Assembly (NCBI RefSeq): GCF_001699815.1
Contig: NZ_MCGB01000104.1
Location: 31,857 to 95,856 of the forward strand
DNA length: 64,000 bases
Source of the DNA: Ralstonia pickettii
GTDB taxonomy: Bacteria; Pseudomonadota; Gammaproteobacteria; Burkholderiales; Burkholderiaceae
Direction of reading: 5' to 3'
The notes beneath the pieces were generated by a model that ran no database searches, was not told the origin of the DNA, and was given only the letters and a program-made list of their open reading frames with translations. The position numbers were made by a program, and so were the translations under genes. Below are positions 28,108-37,389 of the stretch, one piece after another (the first letter of the stretch is position 1; the number at the start of each line of letters is the position of its first letter).

Positions 28108-29361
28108 TCAATGCACCGGGCAATCTCGCGCGATCACGTCGCCCACCATCGCGGCAGTGGCGCCGGACAGCGTCCAGCCGAGGTGCCCGTGGCCTGTGTT
28201 GTAGAACACGCGCGCGTGCCTGCCACGGCCGACGCGCGGCATCATGTCCGGCATCATCGGGCGCAAGCCGGCCCAGGGCACCACGCGCGACGTGCCAATC
28301 GCAAAGTTGCGGCGCGTCCAGGCCACCAGGGGTTCGATGCGGTCGGCGCGGATGTCGCGGTTGTAGCCATTGAACTCCGCCGTGCCGGCCACGCGGAACC
28401 GGCCAGTGCCCAAGCGGCTTGTCACGATCTTCGCGCTCTCATCCAGCAGGCTGACCCACGGCGCGCCTTGCACGCTGGCTTCATCGTCCAGGTGCACCGT
28501 GATCGAATAACCCTTGACCGGATACACGTTGATGCGATCGCCCACCAGTTGCGCGATATGCCGGCTGCCCACGCCCGCGCAGACGACCATCGCATCGGCG
28601 GCAAGGTCCTGAACGATATTCGCCGCACTGGTGGAAAGGCGGTCATCCAGCGTGGTCTGCAGCAGGAGGCTGACGCCGCCTTCAGTGGTTTGCACATCGC
28701 GCACATCCACGCCTTGCATGAAGCGCACGCCGCGCCTTTCGCAGGCCTGCGCAAGGCCCCGCGTGAACTTGTGGATGTCACCGGTGGCGTCGGATTCGGT
28801 GAAGTAGCCGCCGTAGTAGTTGCCGCGTAGCGTCGGCTCAATGGCGGCAATCTCCTCGGGGCTCACGGCGTGGCGCTCAAGGCCGCCGGCGACGAGCAGG
28901 GCGTTGGCCTTGCCTGCTGCCGCAAAGCTGGCCTTGTCGTGATAGACGTGCAGAATGCCGCGCTTCTGCAGGTCGAAATCGATCTGCTCGCGTTCCGCCA
29001 TCGCAAACAGATGCTTGCGTGCCTCGATGGCCATGCGTGTGGTTTCGATGGTGTTGCGGCGGTAGTGCGCGATGCTGGCCACGAACTCGCCGATCCACGA
29101 GTATTTGTGCCACGAGGGCTTGGGATTGAGCAGCAGCGGGGCATCGTTGCGCAGCATCCATTTGATGCCCTTGAGCAGCGTGCCAGTGCTGTTCCAGACT
29201 TCAGCGTTGCTGGCGGAAAGCTGCCCGCCGTTGGCGAACGATGTTTCCATGGCCGGATACAGGTGGCGGTCGAGTACCGTGACCTGATAACCGAGTTGCG
29301 AGAGCGTGTAAGCAGTGGTGACGCCGGATATGCCGGCGCCGACGATGACGATGTGCGTCAT
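28108..29361 (-). CDS. dadA: D-amino acid dehydrogenase-like FAD enzyme (DadA family)
   Basis: A 417-residue FAD-dependent DAO-family enzyme. The dinucleotide fold is at the N-terminus (HIVIVGAGISGVTTAYTLSQLGYQVTVLDR), followed by SFANGGQLSASNAEVW, which is typical of DadA, and the C-terminal FYNTGHGHLGWTLSGATA. DadA deaminates D-amino acids at the membrane and passes electrons to quinones. The mRNA leader is a tandem glycine riboswitch, so the physiological substrate may be glycine or a glycine-producing compound rather than D-alanine. Downstream of eutBC on the same strand, with its own leader. Confidence 0.9.
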   Translation of the reverse strand: MTHIVIVGAGISGVTTAYTLSQLGYQVTVLDRHLYPAMETSFANGGQLSASNAEVWNSTGTLLKGIKWMLRNDAPLLLNPKPSWHKYSWIGEFVASIAHYRRNTIETTRMAIEARKHLFAMAEREQIDFDLQKRGILHVYHDKASFAAAGKANALLVAGGLERHAVSPEEIAAIEPTLRGNYYGGYFTESDATGDIHKFTRGLAQACERRGVRFMQGVDVRDVQTTEGGVSLLLQTTLDDRLSTSAANIVQDLAADAMVVCAGVGSRHIAQLVGDRINVYPVKGYSITVHLDDEASVQGAPWVSLLDESAKIVTSRLGTGRFRVAGTAEFNGYNRDIRADRIEPLVAWTRRNFAIGTSRVVPWAGLRPMMPDMMPRVGRGRHARVFYNTGHGHLGWTLSGATAAMVGDVIARDCPVH

Positions 29362-29411
29362 GGCGGTCCCTATGGAGTGATGTCATGACCGGACGATCCG
29401 GTCGGCTCACC

Positions 29412-29603
29412 CCATCTGTCTTGGGACCTGAGAGCTTGGGCGTCAGCAGCGCTGGCGCCTTCCCCTTCGGTGGGCGCGCGCGTGCACGCCTCTCTCCAGA
29501 TTCGCAGTCGACGCCACAGTCCTTTTGCCTGAGAGTTTCCGGGGTGGTTGCTCCATCGGCGCCGGGCGTTGCGCGCGTGTGCGTTGAGCCCGGTCTCTCC
29601 TGC
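29412..29603 (-). ncRNA. tandem glycine riboswitch
   Basis: Two glycine aptamers are read on the minus strand. Aptamer 1 starts at GGAGAGACC (near 29600), contains GGCGCCGATGGAGCAA and GGAAACTCTCAGGCAAAAGG, and ends at CTGTGG (29514). Aptamer 2 starts at GGAGAGAGG (29497-29489), contains CCGAAGGGGAAGGCGCC and AGCTCTCAGGTCCC, and ends near 29412 at CAGATGG. The conserved CUCUCAGG segments and short linker are diagnostic. It lies about 50 nt before the DadA-like gene and controls it. Confidence 0.93.
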
Positions 29604-29676
29604 GGCGTGTTGCAGCTGTCGTTGGAGCGTCAGCCGCGCCTGCGTGCTGCCGGTGTGGGCAGCGGGAGGGAGTGTG

Positions 29677-30468
29677 TCATGGGTCGTGACGTTCGGCAAG
29701 TCGGGCTGCCCCGTAGGCAACGGCCGGCGTGTCGTCCTTCAGGTCGACGCCACTGCGGCCCAGCGCCAGCGCGCCGTTGAGCAGGAACACCAGCCGGGTC
29801 GCTGCCTGGTCATAGGTCAGACCTGCCGGCCGCACATTGGAGATGCAGTTCCGCTCCGCATCGGAACGGCCAACACGCGGGGCGTAGGTCAGGTAAATGC
29901 CTAGGCTGTCAGGCGAACTCAACCCTGGCCGCTCACCGATCAGCATCACCACCTGCCGCGCGCCCAGCAGTGCACCGATCTCATCCCCCAGCGCAACCCG
30001 GGACTGCTCTGCGATGGCGACTGGCCCGATCGACCAGCCGGCCGGCAGACGCTCACGCACGCTGCATAGCAGCGGCACTGCATGGCTTTGCACCGCCAAT
30101 GCGGAGAGCCCATCGGCAATCACGAAGACAACGTCGAACGGCTGCGCTGGCCGCAACGCGCCAAGTCTTGCGCGGCTGGCCTCGTCAAGGCGGCGGCCAA
30201 GGTCGGGACGGCGCAGGTATTCCGCGCGATCGGCTGCCGCGCTGTGCGCCGTCACCGCCGTGAAGCCCGCTTCGCCCAGTGCGGTCGCCACCGCTGCGCT
30301 ATCGAGCGGCAGGTGCACGGCGTCGCGCGCCTGGGCATGCGCCACGCCAAACGCCAGCACGGCGTCGGTCGTCTGGCTGTTGCCGGCGCGGCCCAGCGCG
30401 ATACGGGCGTCGGTAAAGGCGCGCAGGTGCGCCCACGGATTCAGCTGGACGAGGGTGTGTTTCGGCAT
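29677..30468 (-). CDS. eutC: ethanolamine ammonia-lyase small subunit
   Basis: A 263-residue light chain of adenosylcobalamin-dependent ethanolamine ammonia-lyase, which splits ethanolamine into acetaldehyde and ammonia. Recognisable segments are NPWAHLRAFTDARIALGRAG, FDVVFVIADGLSALAV, VMLIGERPGLSSPDSLGIYLTY and ERNCISNVRPAGLTY. I take ATG 30468, 20 bp after eutB. There are no microcompartment genes here, so this is the simple cytoplasmic form. Confidence 0.95.
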   Translation of the reverse strand: MPKHTLVQLNPWAHLRAFTDARIALGRAGNSQTTDAVLAFGVAHAQARDAVHLPLDSAAVATALGEAGFTAVTAHSAAADRAEYLRRPDLGRRLDEASRARLGALRPAQPFDVVFVIADGLSALAVQSHAVPLLCSVRERLPAGWSIGPVAIAEQSRVALGDEIGALLGARQVVMLIGERPGLSSPDSLGIYLTYAPRVGRSDAERNCISNVRPAGLTYDQAATRLVFLLNGALALGRSGVDLKDDTPAVAYGAARLAERHDP

Positions 30469-30488
30469 GTCTGGCTTCCCCACGGAAT

Positions 30489-31871
30489 TCACAGTGCGTG
30501 AGCCAACTGCAGCAGCGGTTGCCGCGCCGTGGCGTCTTGCAGGCGGCCGGCAGCATCGACGATGCCCATGCTTTGTAGCCACGCCTCGAACTCCGGTGCG
30601 GGTCGCAACCCCAGCATGTCGCGCAGATAGAGCGCGTCATGGAACGACGTACTCTGGTAATTCAGCATGATGTCGTCAGCGCCCGGCACGCCCATGATGA
30701 AATGGATGCCCGCCACGCCAAACAGCGTGAGCAGCGTATCCATGTCGTCCTGATCGGCTTCTGCGTGGTTGGTATAGCAGACGTCGCAGCCCATCGGCAG
30801 GCCCATCAGCTTGCCGCAGAAGTGGTCTTCCAATCCAGCGCGGATGATCTGCTTGCCGTCGTACAGATACTCCGGCCCGATAAAGCCGACCACCGTATTG
30901 ACCAGCAGCGGCGAGAACGCCCGCGCCACCGCATACGCGCGCGCTTCCATGGTCTGCTGATCCACACCGTGGTGTGCGTTGGCCGACAGCGCGCTGCCCT
31001 GGCCGGTCTCGAAATACATCACGTTGTTGCCGACCGTGCCGCGCGCCAGGCTCTGCGCGGCGTCATGGGCCTCGGCCAGCAAGGCGAGGCTGATGCCGAA
31101 TCGCGCGTTGGCCTGTTCGCTGCCCGCCACCGACTGGAACATCAGGTCGACCGGCGCACCTTGGTCAATGGCGCGCACCGTGTTCGTCACGTGCGTCAGT
31201 ACGCAAGACTGCGTGGGAATGGCGTAGCGATTGCGCAGTTCGTCAACCAATTGCAGCAGCGAAACGATGGCGCCGAGATTGTCGCCGGCCGGGTTGATGC
31301 CGATGGTCGCGTCGCCGCAGCCATAGAGCAGGCCATCGATGATCGATGCAGCAATGCCTTTGGGGTCATCCGTCGGGTGGTTGGGCTGCAGCCGGACCGA
31401 CAACCGGCCGGGCAAACCGATGGTGTTGCGAAAGCGCGTGACCACGCGGCACTTGCGCGCCACGGCGACCAGATCCTGGTTGCGCATCAGCTTGCTGACC
31501 GCGGCGGCCATTTCCGGCGTGACGCCGGTCGCGACGCTTGCCAGTGTCTGGCTGTCGGTCTCATGCAGGAGCAGCCAGTTGCGGAATTCCCCCACTGTGA
31601 GCGAGGCGATCGGCTGGAAGGCCTGCGCGTCGTGCCGATCAAGAATCAGGCGCGTGACCTCGTCGTCTTCATAGGGCACCAGCGCTTCGTTGAGAAACAC
31701 CGACAGCGGCACATCCGCCAGCGCCATGCGCGCGGCCATGCGTTCGCCTTCGCTGGCGGCTGCCAAGCCAGCCAGATAGTCGCCCGAACGCGACGGGCTG
31801 GCCTTGGCCAGCAGCGTCTTGAGATCGTTGAACACATGGCGCTGTGCGCCAATGGTGTGGTCAAAGTGCAT
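30489..31871 (-). CDS. eutB: ethanolamine ammonia-lyase large subunit
   Basis: A 460-residue catalytic chain of ethanolamine ammonia-lyase. Family segments seen include the substrate/cobalamin region GDATIGINPAGDN, QSVAGSEQANARFGI, NVMYFETGQGSALSANAHHGVDQQT, and GCDVCYTNHAEADQDDMDTLL. The ATG at 31871 is chosen because the protein then begins as in related proteins. It is the first gene of the eutBC operon and is divergent from chrA. Confidence 0.96.
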   Translation of the reverse strand: MHFDHTIGAQRHVFNDLKTLLAKASPSRSGDYLAGLAAASEGERMAARMALADVPLSVFLNEALVPYEDDEVTRLILDRHDAQAFQPIASLTVGEFRNWLLLHETDSQTLASVATGVTPEMAAAVSKLMRNQDLVAVARKCRVVTRFRNTIGLPGRLSVRLQPNHPTDDPKGIAASIIDGLLYGCGDATIGINPAGDNLGAIVSLLQLVDELRNRYAIPTQSCVLTHVTNTVRAIDQGAPVDLMFQSVAGSEQANARFGISLALLAEAHDAAQSLARGTVGNNVMYFETGQGSALSANAHHGVDQQTMEARAYAVARAFSPLLVNTVVGFIGPEYLYDGKQIIRAGLEDHFCGKLMGLPMGCDVCYTNHAEADQDDMDTLLTLFGVAGIHFIMGVPGADDIMLNYQSTSFHDALYLRDMLGLRPAPEFEAWLQSMGIVDAAGRLQDATARQPLLQLAHAL

Positions 31872-31995
31872 GATAGGATACCCGGCAGAGTCCAATGGCG
31901 GTGACGGCGATGCCTATCCTGCCACTTTAGTTGCCTTCCAAGCCATGGCGGCAATGTTCTAATACGGGTTTCTCAAACGTCGATATCCCGCGCCA

Positions 31996-33231
31996 ATGAC
32001 CGCTTCCGCCACACCGTCCCGTACACATCAAGCGGGCTCTGCCATGGAAGTGCTGGCGGTCTTTCTCAAGCTGGGCCTCACGAGCTTCGGCGGCCCTGTC
32101 GCGCATATCGGCTACTTCCGCCGCGAGTTCGTGGAGCGCCGCCGTTGGCTGGACGACGTAACATTCACCGATCTGGTCGGGCTGTGCCAGTTTCTGCCGG
32201 GGCCTGCCAGCAGCCAGGTCGGGTTTTCCGTCGGCCTGCTCCGGGCCGGCTGGCGCGGCGGGTTGGCGGCGTGGTGCGGCTTTACGCTGCCTTCCGTCTT
32301 GTTGCTGCTGGCATTTGCGATGCTCGCGCCGAGCCTCGGCGGCCCGTTTGGCGCGGGCCTGATCCACGGTTTGAAGCTGGTTGCCGTTGCTGTGGTGGCG
32401 CAGGCCGTGTGGGACATGGCGCGCAAGCTCTGTCCAGACTGGCAGCGCGCAGGCATCGCGGTACTCAGCATCGCCGTGCTTGGCGCGTTGACGACCGTCT
32501 ACGCGCAACTTGTCGTGATTGCGCTTGGCGCCGCGCTGGGCCTGGTGTTGTGCCGGACATCCCTTCCGGCCAGCGGTAGCCAGAGGGCAGGGCAGGAGGC
32601 CGCATTCCGCGTGTCTCACGTGGCCAGCATCGTCAGCCTGGCGTTGTTCTGCGCGCTGCTGTTCGGACTTCCGGTTCTGACGGATCTTCATCCGTGGATG
32701 CCCGCGAAGGTATTCGACGCGTTCTATCGTTCGGGTGCATTGGTTTTTGGGGGCGGGCACGTCGTGCTTCCGTTGCTGGAGCAGCAGACGGTCGCGACCG
32801 GTTGGGTGGCATCGAACGATTTTTTGGCTGGCTACGGTGCCGCACAGGCCGTGCCGGGGCCGCTCTTCACCTTCGCCGCTTTCCTCGGTTGGACGATCGG
32901 CCCCGGGCTCAATCACTGGGCCGGTGCTGCCCTCGCTACGGTGGGTATTTTCCTGCCGGGCTTGCTGTTGGTCATCGCGGCGTTGCCTTACTGGCAGGGA
33001 TTGCGCGCGCGCCCGTCCATGGCAGCGTTGCTTGCGGGGGTGAATGCCGCAGTGGTTGGGTTGCTGGCGTTTGCCCTTTACACGCCGGTCTGGACGAGCG
33101 CCGTGCGGTCATGGCTCGATTTTGCCGTCGCGGCGATTGCGTTCCTGCTGCTGACGCAATGGAAAACGCCACCGCTGATCGTGGTGGCGTTCTGTGCGGC
33201 GGCGGGTGTTGCCGCTGCCATGCTGGGTTGA
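31996..33231 (+). CDS. chrA: chromate transporter
   Basis: A 411-residue two-domain CHR protein. The first half carries FLKLGLTSFGGPVAHIGYFRREFVERRRW and LCQFLPGPASSQVG. The second half repeats the pattern (FYRSGALVFGGGHVVLPLLEQ, AAQAVPGPLFTFAAFLG). ChrA expels chromate and gives resistance. No chrB-type regulator is adjacent. Confidence 0.94.
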   Translation: MTASATPSRTHQAGSAMEVLAVFLKLGLTSFGGPVAHIGYFRREFVERRRWLDDVTFTDLVGLCQFLPGPASSQVGFSVGLLRAGWRGGLAAWCGFTLPSVLLLLAFAMLAPSLGGPFGAGLIHGLKLVAVAVVAQAVWDMARKLCPDWQRAGIAVLSIAVLGALTTVYAQLVVIALGAALGLVLCRTSLPASGSQRAGQEAAFRVSHVASIVSLALFCALLFGLPVLTDLHPWMPAKVFDAFYRSGALVFGGGHVVLPLLEQQTVATGWVASNDFLAGYGAAQAVPGPLFTFAAFLGWTIGPGLNHWAGAALATVGIFLPGLLLVIAALPYWQGLRARPSMAALLAGVNAAVVGLLAFALYTPVWTSAVRSWLDFAVAAIAFLLLTQWKTPPLIVVAFCAAAGVAAAMLG

Positions 33232-33281
33232 ATCACGCGCTTCCTGCGGGCGGCAACCGGTAGCTGCGCAGGGCAGGGGCG

Positions 33282-34679
33282 TCATTCATCCATCAGCCGA
33301 ACCCTGACCTTCTTGCCCTTCAACGTGCCGGCGTTGAGCTTGCGCAGCGCGTCGCGCGCGATGCCGCGTTCGACCGCAACGTACGTCGAGAATTCGGTCA
33401 CGTTGATCTTGCCGATCTGGTCGCCGCGAAAACCCGCATCGCCGGTCAGCGCACCCAGCACATCGCCGGGGCGGATCTTCTCCTTGCGGCCGCCGAGAAT
33501 CTGCAGCGTTTCCATTGGCGGCAGCAGTGGTGCGTCATTGCCGGTATCCAGCTCGTCGAGCTGGTGCCATTCGACCTCGCGGCCCATCGCCTCTTCGATA
33601 TTGCCGACGCGGCCCATCTCATCCATGCTGGCGAGGCTCAGCGCCCAGCCGTTCTCATCGGCGCGGCCTGTGCGGCCAATCCGGTGCACGTGCACTTCGG
33701 GATCGGGCGTCACGTCAACGTTGATCACCGCTTCAAGCTGGGCGATATCGAGCCCTCGCGCGGCAACGTCGGTCGCAACCAGCACTGAGCAACTGCGGTT
33801 CGCGAACTGGATCAACACCTGGTCGCGCTCACGCTGTTCGAGTTCGCCATGCAGCGCAAGCGCGTGAATGCCCTGCGCGCGCAACACGTCGAGCAGGTCT
33901 CGGCATTGCTGCTTCGTGTTGCAGAACGCGAGCGTGCTGACCGGACGGTAGTGCTTGAGCAGTTGCCCCACCGCATGCAGCCGCTGGCTGTCGGTCACCT
34001 CGTAGAAGCGCTGGCGGATCTTGCTGTCGTCGTGGCGCTCTTCGAGCTTCACTTCCTTCGGGTTGCGCAGAATCCGCTGGCTCAGCTTTGCAATACCTTC
34101 CGGGTACGTCGCCGAGAACAGCAGCGTTTGCCGGTCGGCCGGGCATTGGCGCACGACCGTCGCAATGTCATCGAAGAAACCCATGTCGAGCATGCGGTCT
34201 GCTTCGTCCAGCACCAGCGTCTTCAGTGCACCGAGCGCGAGATTGCCGCGCTCCAGATGGTCCATGATGCGGCCCGGCGTGCCGACGATGACGTGGGCGC
34301 CGTGCTCCAGGCTTGCGGCCTGCGGGCGCATCGGTGTGCCGCCGCACAGCGTCAGCACCTTCACGTTTTCTTCGGCACGGGCCAGGCGGCGGATCTCCTG
34401 CGCCACCTGATCGGCAAGTTCGCGCGTAGGGCACAGCACCATCGCCTGCACGTCGAAGCTGCGCGCGTCGAGCCGTGCGAGCAGGGCCAGCGCAAACGCA
34501 GCGGTTTTGCCGCTGCCCGTTTTTGCCTGCGCGATCAGATCGTGGCCGGCAAGGGCGATCGGCAGGCTTGCGGCCTGGATCGGCGTCATGTCGGTATAGC
34601 CTAGCTGCGCAAGGTTCGCGAGCACAGCCGGGGCGAGCGCTAGGGTGCTGAAGGGCGTGGCGGTCGGTTCGAGGGTCAT
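33282..34679 (-). CDS. dbpA: ATP-dependent RNA helicase DbpA
   Basis: A 465-residue DEAD-box helicase that helps assemble the 50S subunit by acting on 23S rRNA. Motifs run in order: Q motif (GYTDMTPIQAASLP), I (AKTGSGKT), Ia (PTRELADQV), II (DEAD), III (SAT), V (ATDVAARGLDI) and VI (HRIGRTGR). The C-terminal domain (GDVLGALTGDAGFRGDQIGKI, AVERGIARDAL) is the DbpA RNA-recognition fold. I take ATG 34679; a small zinc-ribbon gene ends 15 bp upstream. Confidence 0.95.
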   Translation of the reverse strand: MTLEPTATPFSTLALAPAVLANLAQLGYTDMTPIQAASLPIALAGHDLIAQAKTGSGKTAAFALALLARLDARSFDVQAMVLCPTRELADQVAQEIRRLARAEENVKVLTLCGGTPMRPQAASLEHGAHVIVGTPGRIMDHLERGNLALGALKTLVLDEADRMLDMGFFDDIATVVRQCPADRQTLLFSATYPEGIAKLSQRILRNPKEVKLEERHDDSKIRQRFYEVTDSQRLHAVGQLLKHYRPVSTLAFCNTKQQCRDLLDVLRAQGIHALALHGELEQRERDQVLIQFANRSCSVLVATDVAARGLDIAQLEAVINVDVTPDPEVHVHRIGRTGRADENGWALSLASMDEMGRVGNIEEAMGREVEWHQLDELDTGNDAPLLPPMETLQILGGRKEKIRPGDVLGALTGDAGFRGDQIGKINVTEFSTYVAVERGIARDALRKLNAGTLKGKKVRVRLMDE

Positions 34680-34693
34680 GTTGTTGCGCTGGG

Positions 34694-34879
34694 TCACTTG
34701 TACGGCTTGCCTTCGAGTTGTTCGTAGACGACGGTGCCGTCGGCAGCTTCGAAGCGTTCGACATAGTTGCGTGCGCCGCACAGCGCACAGCGGAACAGCG
34801 GCCCTTGGCCCTCGTCTTTGATCACGACGTCGGAAAGCTGCCACTGCGTGCCGCAGCTCTGGTTGATGCAAATGAACAC
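34694..34879 (-). CDS. small zinc-ribbon-like protein
   Basis: A 61-residue frame starting at a GTG (34879): VFICINQSCGTQWQLSDV, then FRCALCGARNYVERFE. The C-x5-C and C-x2-C pairs suggest a single zinc ribbon. The ribosome site is weak, and in-frame sequence continues further upstream without a good start, so the start is uncertain. It precedes dbpA on the same strand. No function is known to me. Confidence 0.55.
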   Translation of the reverse strand: MFICINQSCGTQWQLSDVVIKDEGQGPLFRCALCGARNYVERFEAADGTVVYEQLEGKPYK

Positions 34880-35398
34880 GGTTTTCTCTAAATGGATGTT
34901 GTGTTGCGCCTCGATGACGAGGTGGTAGTCAGGGGCTGCGAGTGCACCGATATGAATCCAGATGGGTACCTCAACCACAAATGGCTTTGCCGCGCCATTT
35001 GCAGGAGTTTGCACTGCCCTGGGCCTATTTTGGCCCGAGCAGTGGAGATTGCATCTCGTCTGATGGAGTCGGCGCGTTGCGCTCAATGCATCCTGTGGTT
35101 GCGACAGATTCGCGGGCACAACCTGGAGCGCGATGGAAATCTGGGCCCGATGTTGCAGACCGCCGCGTTTTCCCCGCCGGACTCTAACACACCCATTTAG
35201 GCCGGTGGCCCGTTGACCGGGCCTCTTGGAATCCGCGGTTCCAGCCGGAACCGAGCGGCATCGGCGCGATATGAAAGCAGCGCGCTCATGTCCACTCCCA
35301 ACCGCGGAACTCCGTCGCCACCGCCACTGCGACGACTGGCAGGCAACCGCAGATGTCGTTTCTGTGAAACCACCTAGAGTCGGCCCTCTTGTCCCAGT
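34880..35398. other. intergenic region upstream of the pha operon
   Basis: No convincing gene. It holds a 69-codon frame (34981-35187) starting MALPRHLQEFALPWA, whose first 28 bp recur at 40579-40606, and the inverted repeat AAATGGC-N8-GCCATTT (34979-35000). The FNR-type promoter at 35399 follows. Confidence 0.5.
34979..35006 (+). repeat. 28-bp repeat, copy 1
   Basis: Matches 40579-40606 at 25 of 28 positions. It begins with the inverted repeat AAATGGC/GCCATTT. The two copies flank the pha-pta-ackA operon in direct orientation. Confidence 0.7.
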
Positions 35399-35440
35399 TT
35401 GAGGTGCATCAAGTCCGGGCCGTAGCCCCTGGCATCTAAT
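35399..35440 (+). promoter_or_regulatory. class II FNR-type promoter of the pha operon
   Basis: TTGAGGTGCATCAA (35399-35412) matches the FNR box TTGAT-N4-ATCAA at 9 of 10 fixed bases. TCTAAT (35435-35440) lies where the -10 element of a class II FNR promoter should be, giving a start site near 35447. This suggests induction at low oxygen. Confidence 0.7.
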
Positions 35441-35476
35441 GGATTGCATATTTCGCAATCGTTTGACGCCCCGACC

Positions 35477-37225
35477 ATGCGCACCGCCCCCGTGCCGTCT
35501 TCGCCGACTGCAGAGCAGATCGACCTACCATTTCACGCGGCGCTTGCCCGCGCGTCCAATTCGCTTTCGATTGCATCAATGCAACTGGCCCTGTTCGATT
35601 GGGCGCTGCATCTGGCCGGCTCACCGGGCAAGCGGCTGGATCTGTGGCGATTGGCGCTAACGCAGGCCCAACAACTCGAGGGTTACATCCGGAACTGCAT
35701 GGCGTCCGGCCCTCAGAACGCGTGTCTTTGCGTCCAGCCGCCGGCCCGCGACCGTCGTTTCGCGGCCGACGAGTGGCGCCTGTGGCCGTTCAACGTGCTG
35801 CACCAGTCCTTCCTATTGACAGAACAATGGTGGGAGGCCGCCACGCGCGGCGTGTGGGGTGTCGCCAAGCACCATGAGGACGTGGTCGCCTTTGCTGCGC
35901 GTCAATGGCTCGACATGATGTCGCCGGGCAACCAATTGGCAACCAACCCCATTGTCCTGCGCCGGACCTTTGAGCAGCACGGCACCAACCTTGTGCGCGG
36001 CGCGCTCAATGCGCTTGACGATCTGGAGCGCTCCATGAGCGGCGCGCCGGCTGCCGGTACCGAACGCTTTATGGTGGGCCGCGATGTGGCCATCACGCCC
36101 GGCAAGGTGGTCTTGCGCAACCGCCTGATCGAGTTGATCCAGTACGCACCGGCTACGGGCAAGGTCCAGGCCGAGCCCATCCTGATCGTGCCGGCCTGGA
36201 TCATGAAGTACTACATCCTGGATCTGTCGCCGCAGAACTCGCTGATCCGCTATCTGGTCGAGCAGGGCCATACCGTGTTCTGCATCTCCTGGAAGAACCC
36301 CGACGAGGCGGATCGCGCCCTCGACATGGATGACTACCTCAAGCTCGGCGTCTTTGCCGCGCTCGATGCCGTCAATGCCATCGTGCCGGGCCAGCGCGTC
36401 CACGCCGCCGGCTACTGCCTGGGGGGCACGTTATTGGCCATCGCTGCGGCTGCCATGGCACGCGATGGCGATGCACGGCTGGCGTCCATGACGCTCTTTG
36501 CCGCGCAGACTGACTTTTGCGAGCCGGGCGAACTGGGCCTGTTCATCGACGAGGCACAGGTCAGCCTGCTTGAAGCGCAGATGGAGCAGACCGGCTATCT
36601 GCGCGCCAGCCAGATGGCCGGGGCTTTCCAGATGCTGCGCTCATACGACTTGCTGTGGTCGCGCCTGGTGGGCGAATACTTGCTGGGCGACCGCGCACCC
36701 ATGAACGATCTGATGGCCTGGAACGCCGATGCCACGCGCATGCCCGCGCGCATGCACAGCCAGTACCTGCGGCATCTTTTCCTGAACGACGACCTGAGCG
36801 AGGGCCACTATCCCGTCAACGGCAAGCCGGTGGCACTCAACGAGATCGATTTGCCCATCTTCGTGGTGGGCACGCTGACCGACCACGTGGCGCCCTGGCG
36901 CTCCGTCTACAAGCTGCATCACCTGACCGAGGCGGAGCTGACGTTCGTGTTGACCAGCGGCGGTCATAACGCCGGCATCGTCAGCCCGCCCACCAACTCG
37001 CATCGAAGGTTCCAGATGCAGACACGCCACACAGGCGAGACATCGGCGGGGCCGGATGACTGGCTGGCATCGGCGCCCGCCACCGACGGTTCGTGGTGGC
37101 CGGCGTGGCACGCATGGCTCGTTGCACATGCATCGGGCTCCGCGCTGGTCAAACCGCCGAAGATGGGCGTTCCAGGATTGCCGCCACTGGCCGACGCGCC
37201 CGGCACCTACGTGCTGGAGAAATAG
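35477..37225 (+). CDS. phaC: class I poly(3-hydroxyalkanoate) synthase
   Basis: A PHA synthase of about 582 residues that polymerises hydroxyacyl-CoA into storage polymer on cytoplasmic granules. The lipase-like box GYCLGGT has the catalytic Cys at about residue 314. The catalytic Asp lies in GTLTDHVAPW and the His in GGHNAGI. WNADATRMPARMHSQYL is also typical. I choose ATG 35477 rather than ATG 35444 because the predicted FNR-dependent transcript would start near 35447. It leads an operon with a phasin-like gene, a MaoC/Pta fusion and ackA, a group linking polymer and acetate metabolism at low oxygen. Confidence 0.93.
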   Translation: MRTAPVPSSPTAEQIDLPFHAALARASNSLSIASMQLALFDWALHLAGSPGKRLDLWRLALTQAQQLEGYIRNCMASGPQNACLCVQPPARDRRFAADEWRLWPFNVLHQSFLLTEQWWEAATRGVWGVAKHHEDVVAFAARQWLDMMSPGNQLATNPIVLRRTFEQHGTNLVRGALNALDDLERSMSGAPAAGTERFMVGRDVAITPGKVVLRNRLIELIQYAPATGKVQAEPILIVPAWIMKYYILDLSPQNSLIRYLVEQGHTVFCISWKNPDEADRALDMDDYLKLGVFAALDAVNAIVPGQRVHAAGYCLGGTLLAIAAAAMARDGDARLASMTLFAAQTDFCEPGELGLFIDEAQVSLLEAQMEQTGYLRASQMAGAFQMLRSYDLLWSRLVGEYLLGDRAPMNDLMAWNADATRMPARMHSQYLRHLFLNDDLSEGHYPVNGKPVALNEIDLPIFVVGTLTDHVAPWRSVYKLHHLTEAELTFVLTSGGHNAGIVSPPTNSHRRFQMQTRHTGETSAGPDDWLASAPATDGSWWPAWHAWLVAHASGSALVKPPKMGVPGLPPLADAPGTYVLEK

Positions 37226-37229
37226 ATGC

Positions 37230-37379
37230 GTGTGGAGAAACAACGCGGGGATCTGGTCCAAGGTCTGGTCGATGGGACTGGTGGTGTGGCCTCAATGTCT
37301 GGCCATCTGCGTAATCGGCACCGTGCTGTTTCTCGCATCATTGACACGCTTTCGCCAAACCATCAGCCAGATGGCTTAA
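37230..37379 (+). CDS. possible 49-residue single-span membrane protein
   Basis: A GTG-initiated frame between phaC and the phasin-like gene encodes one hydrophobic span (LVVWPQCLAICVIGTVLFLA) with basic flanks. GGAG lies about 11 bp before the GTG. It fills the gap between two co-oriented genes and so may be real. I do not recognise it. Confidence 0.4.
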   Translation: MWRNNAGIWSKVWSMGLVVWPQCLAICVIGTVLFLASLTRFRQTISQMA

Positions 37380-37389
37380 GGAGCCCAAC

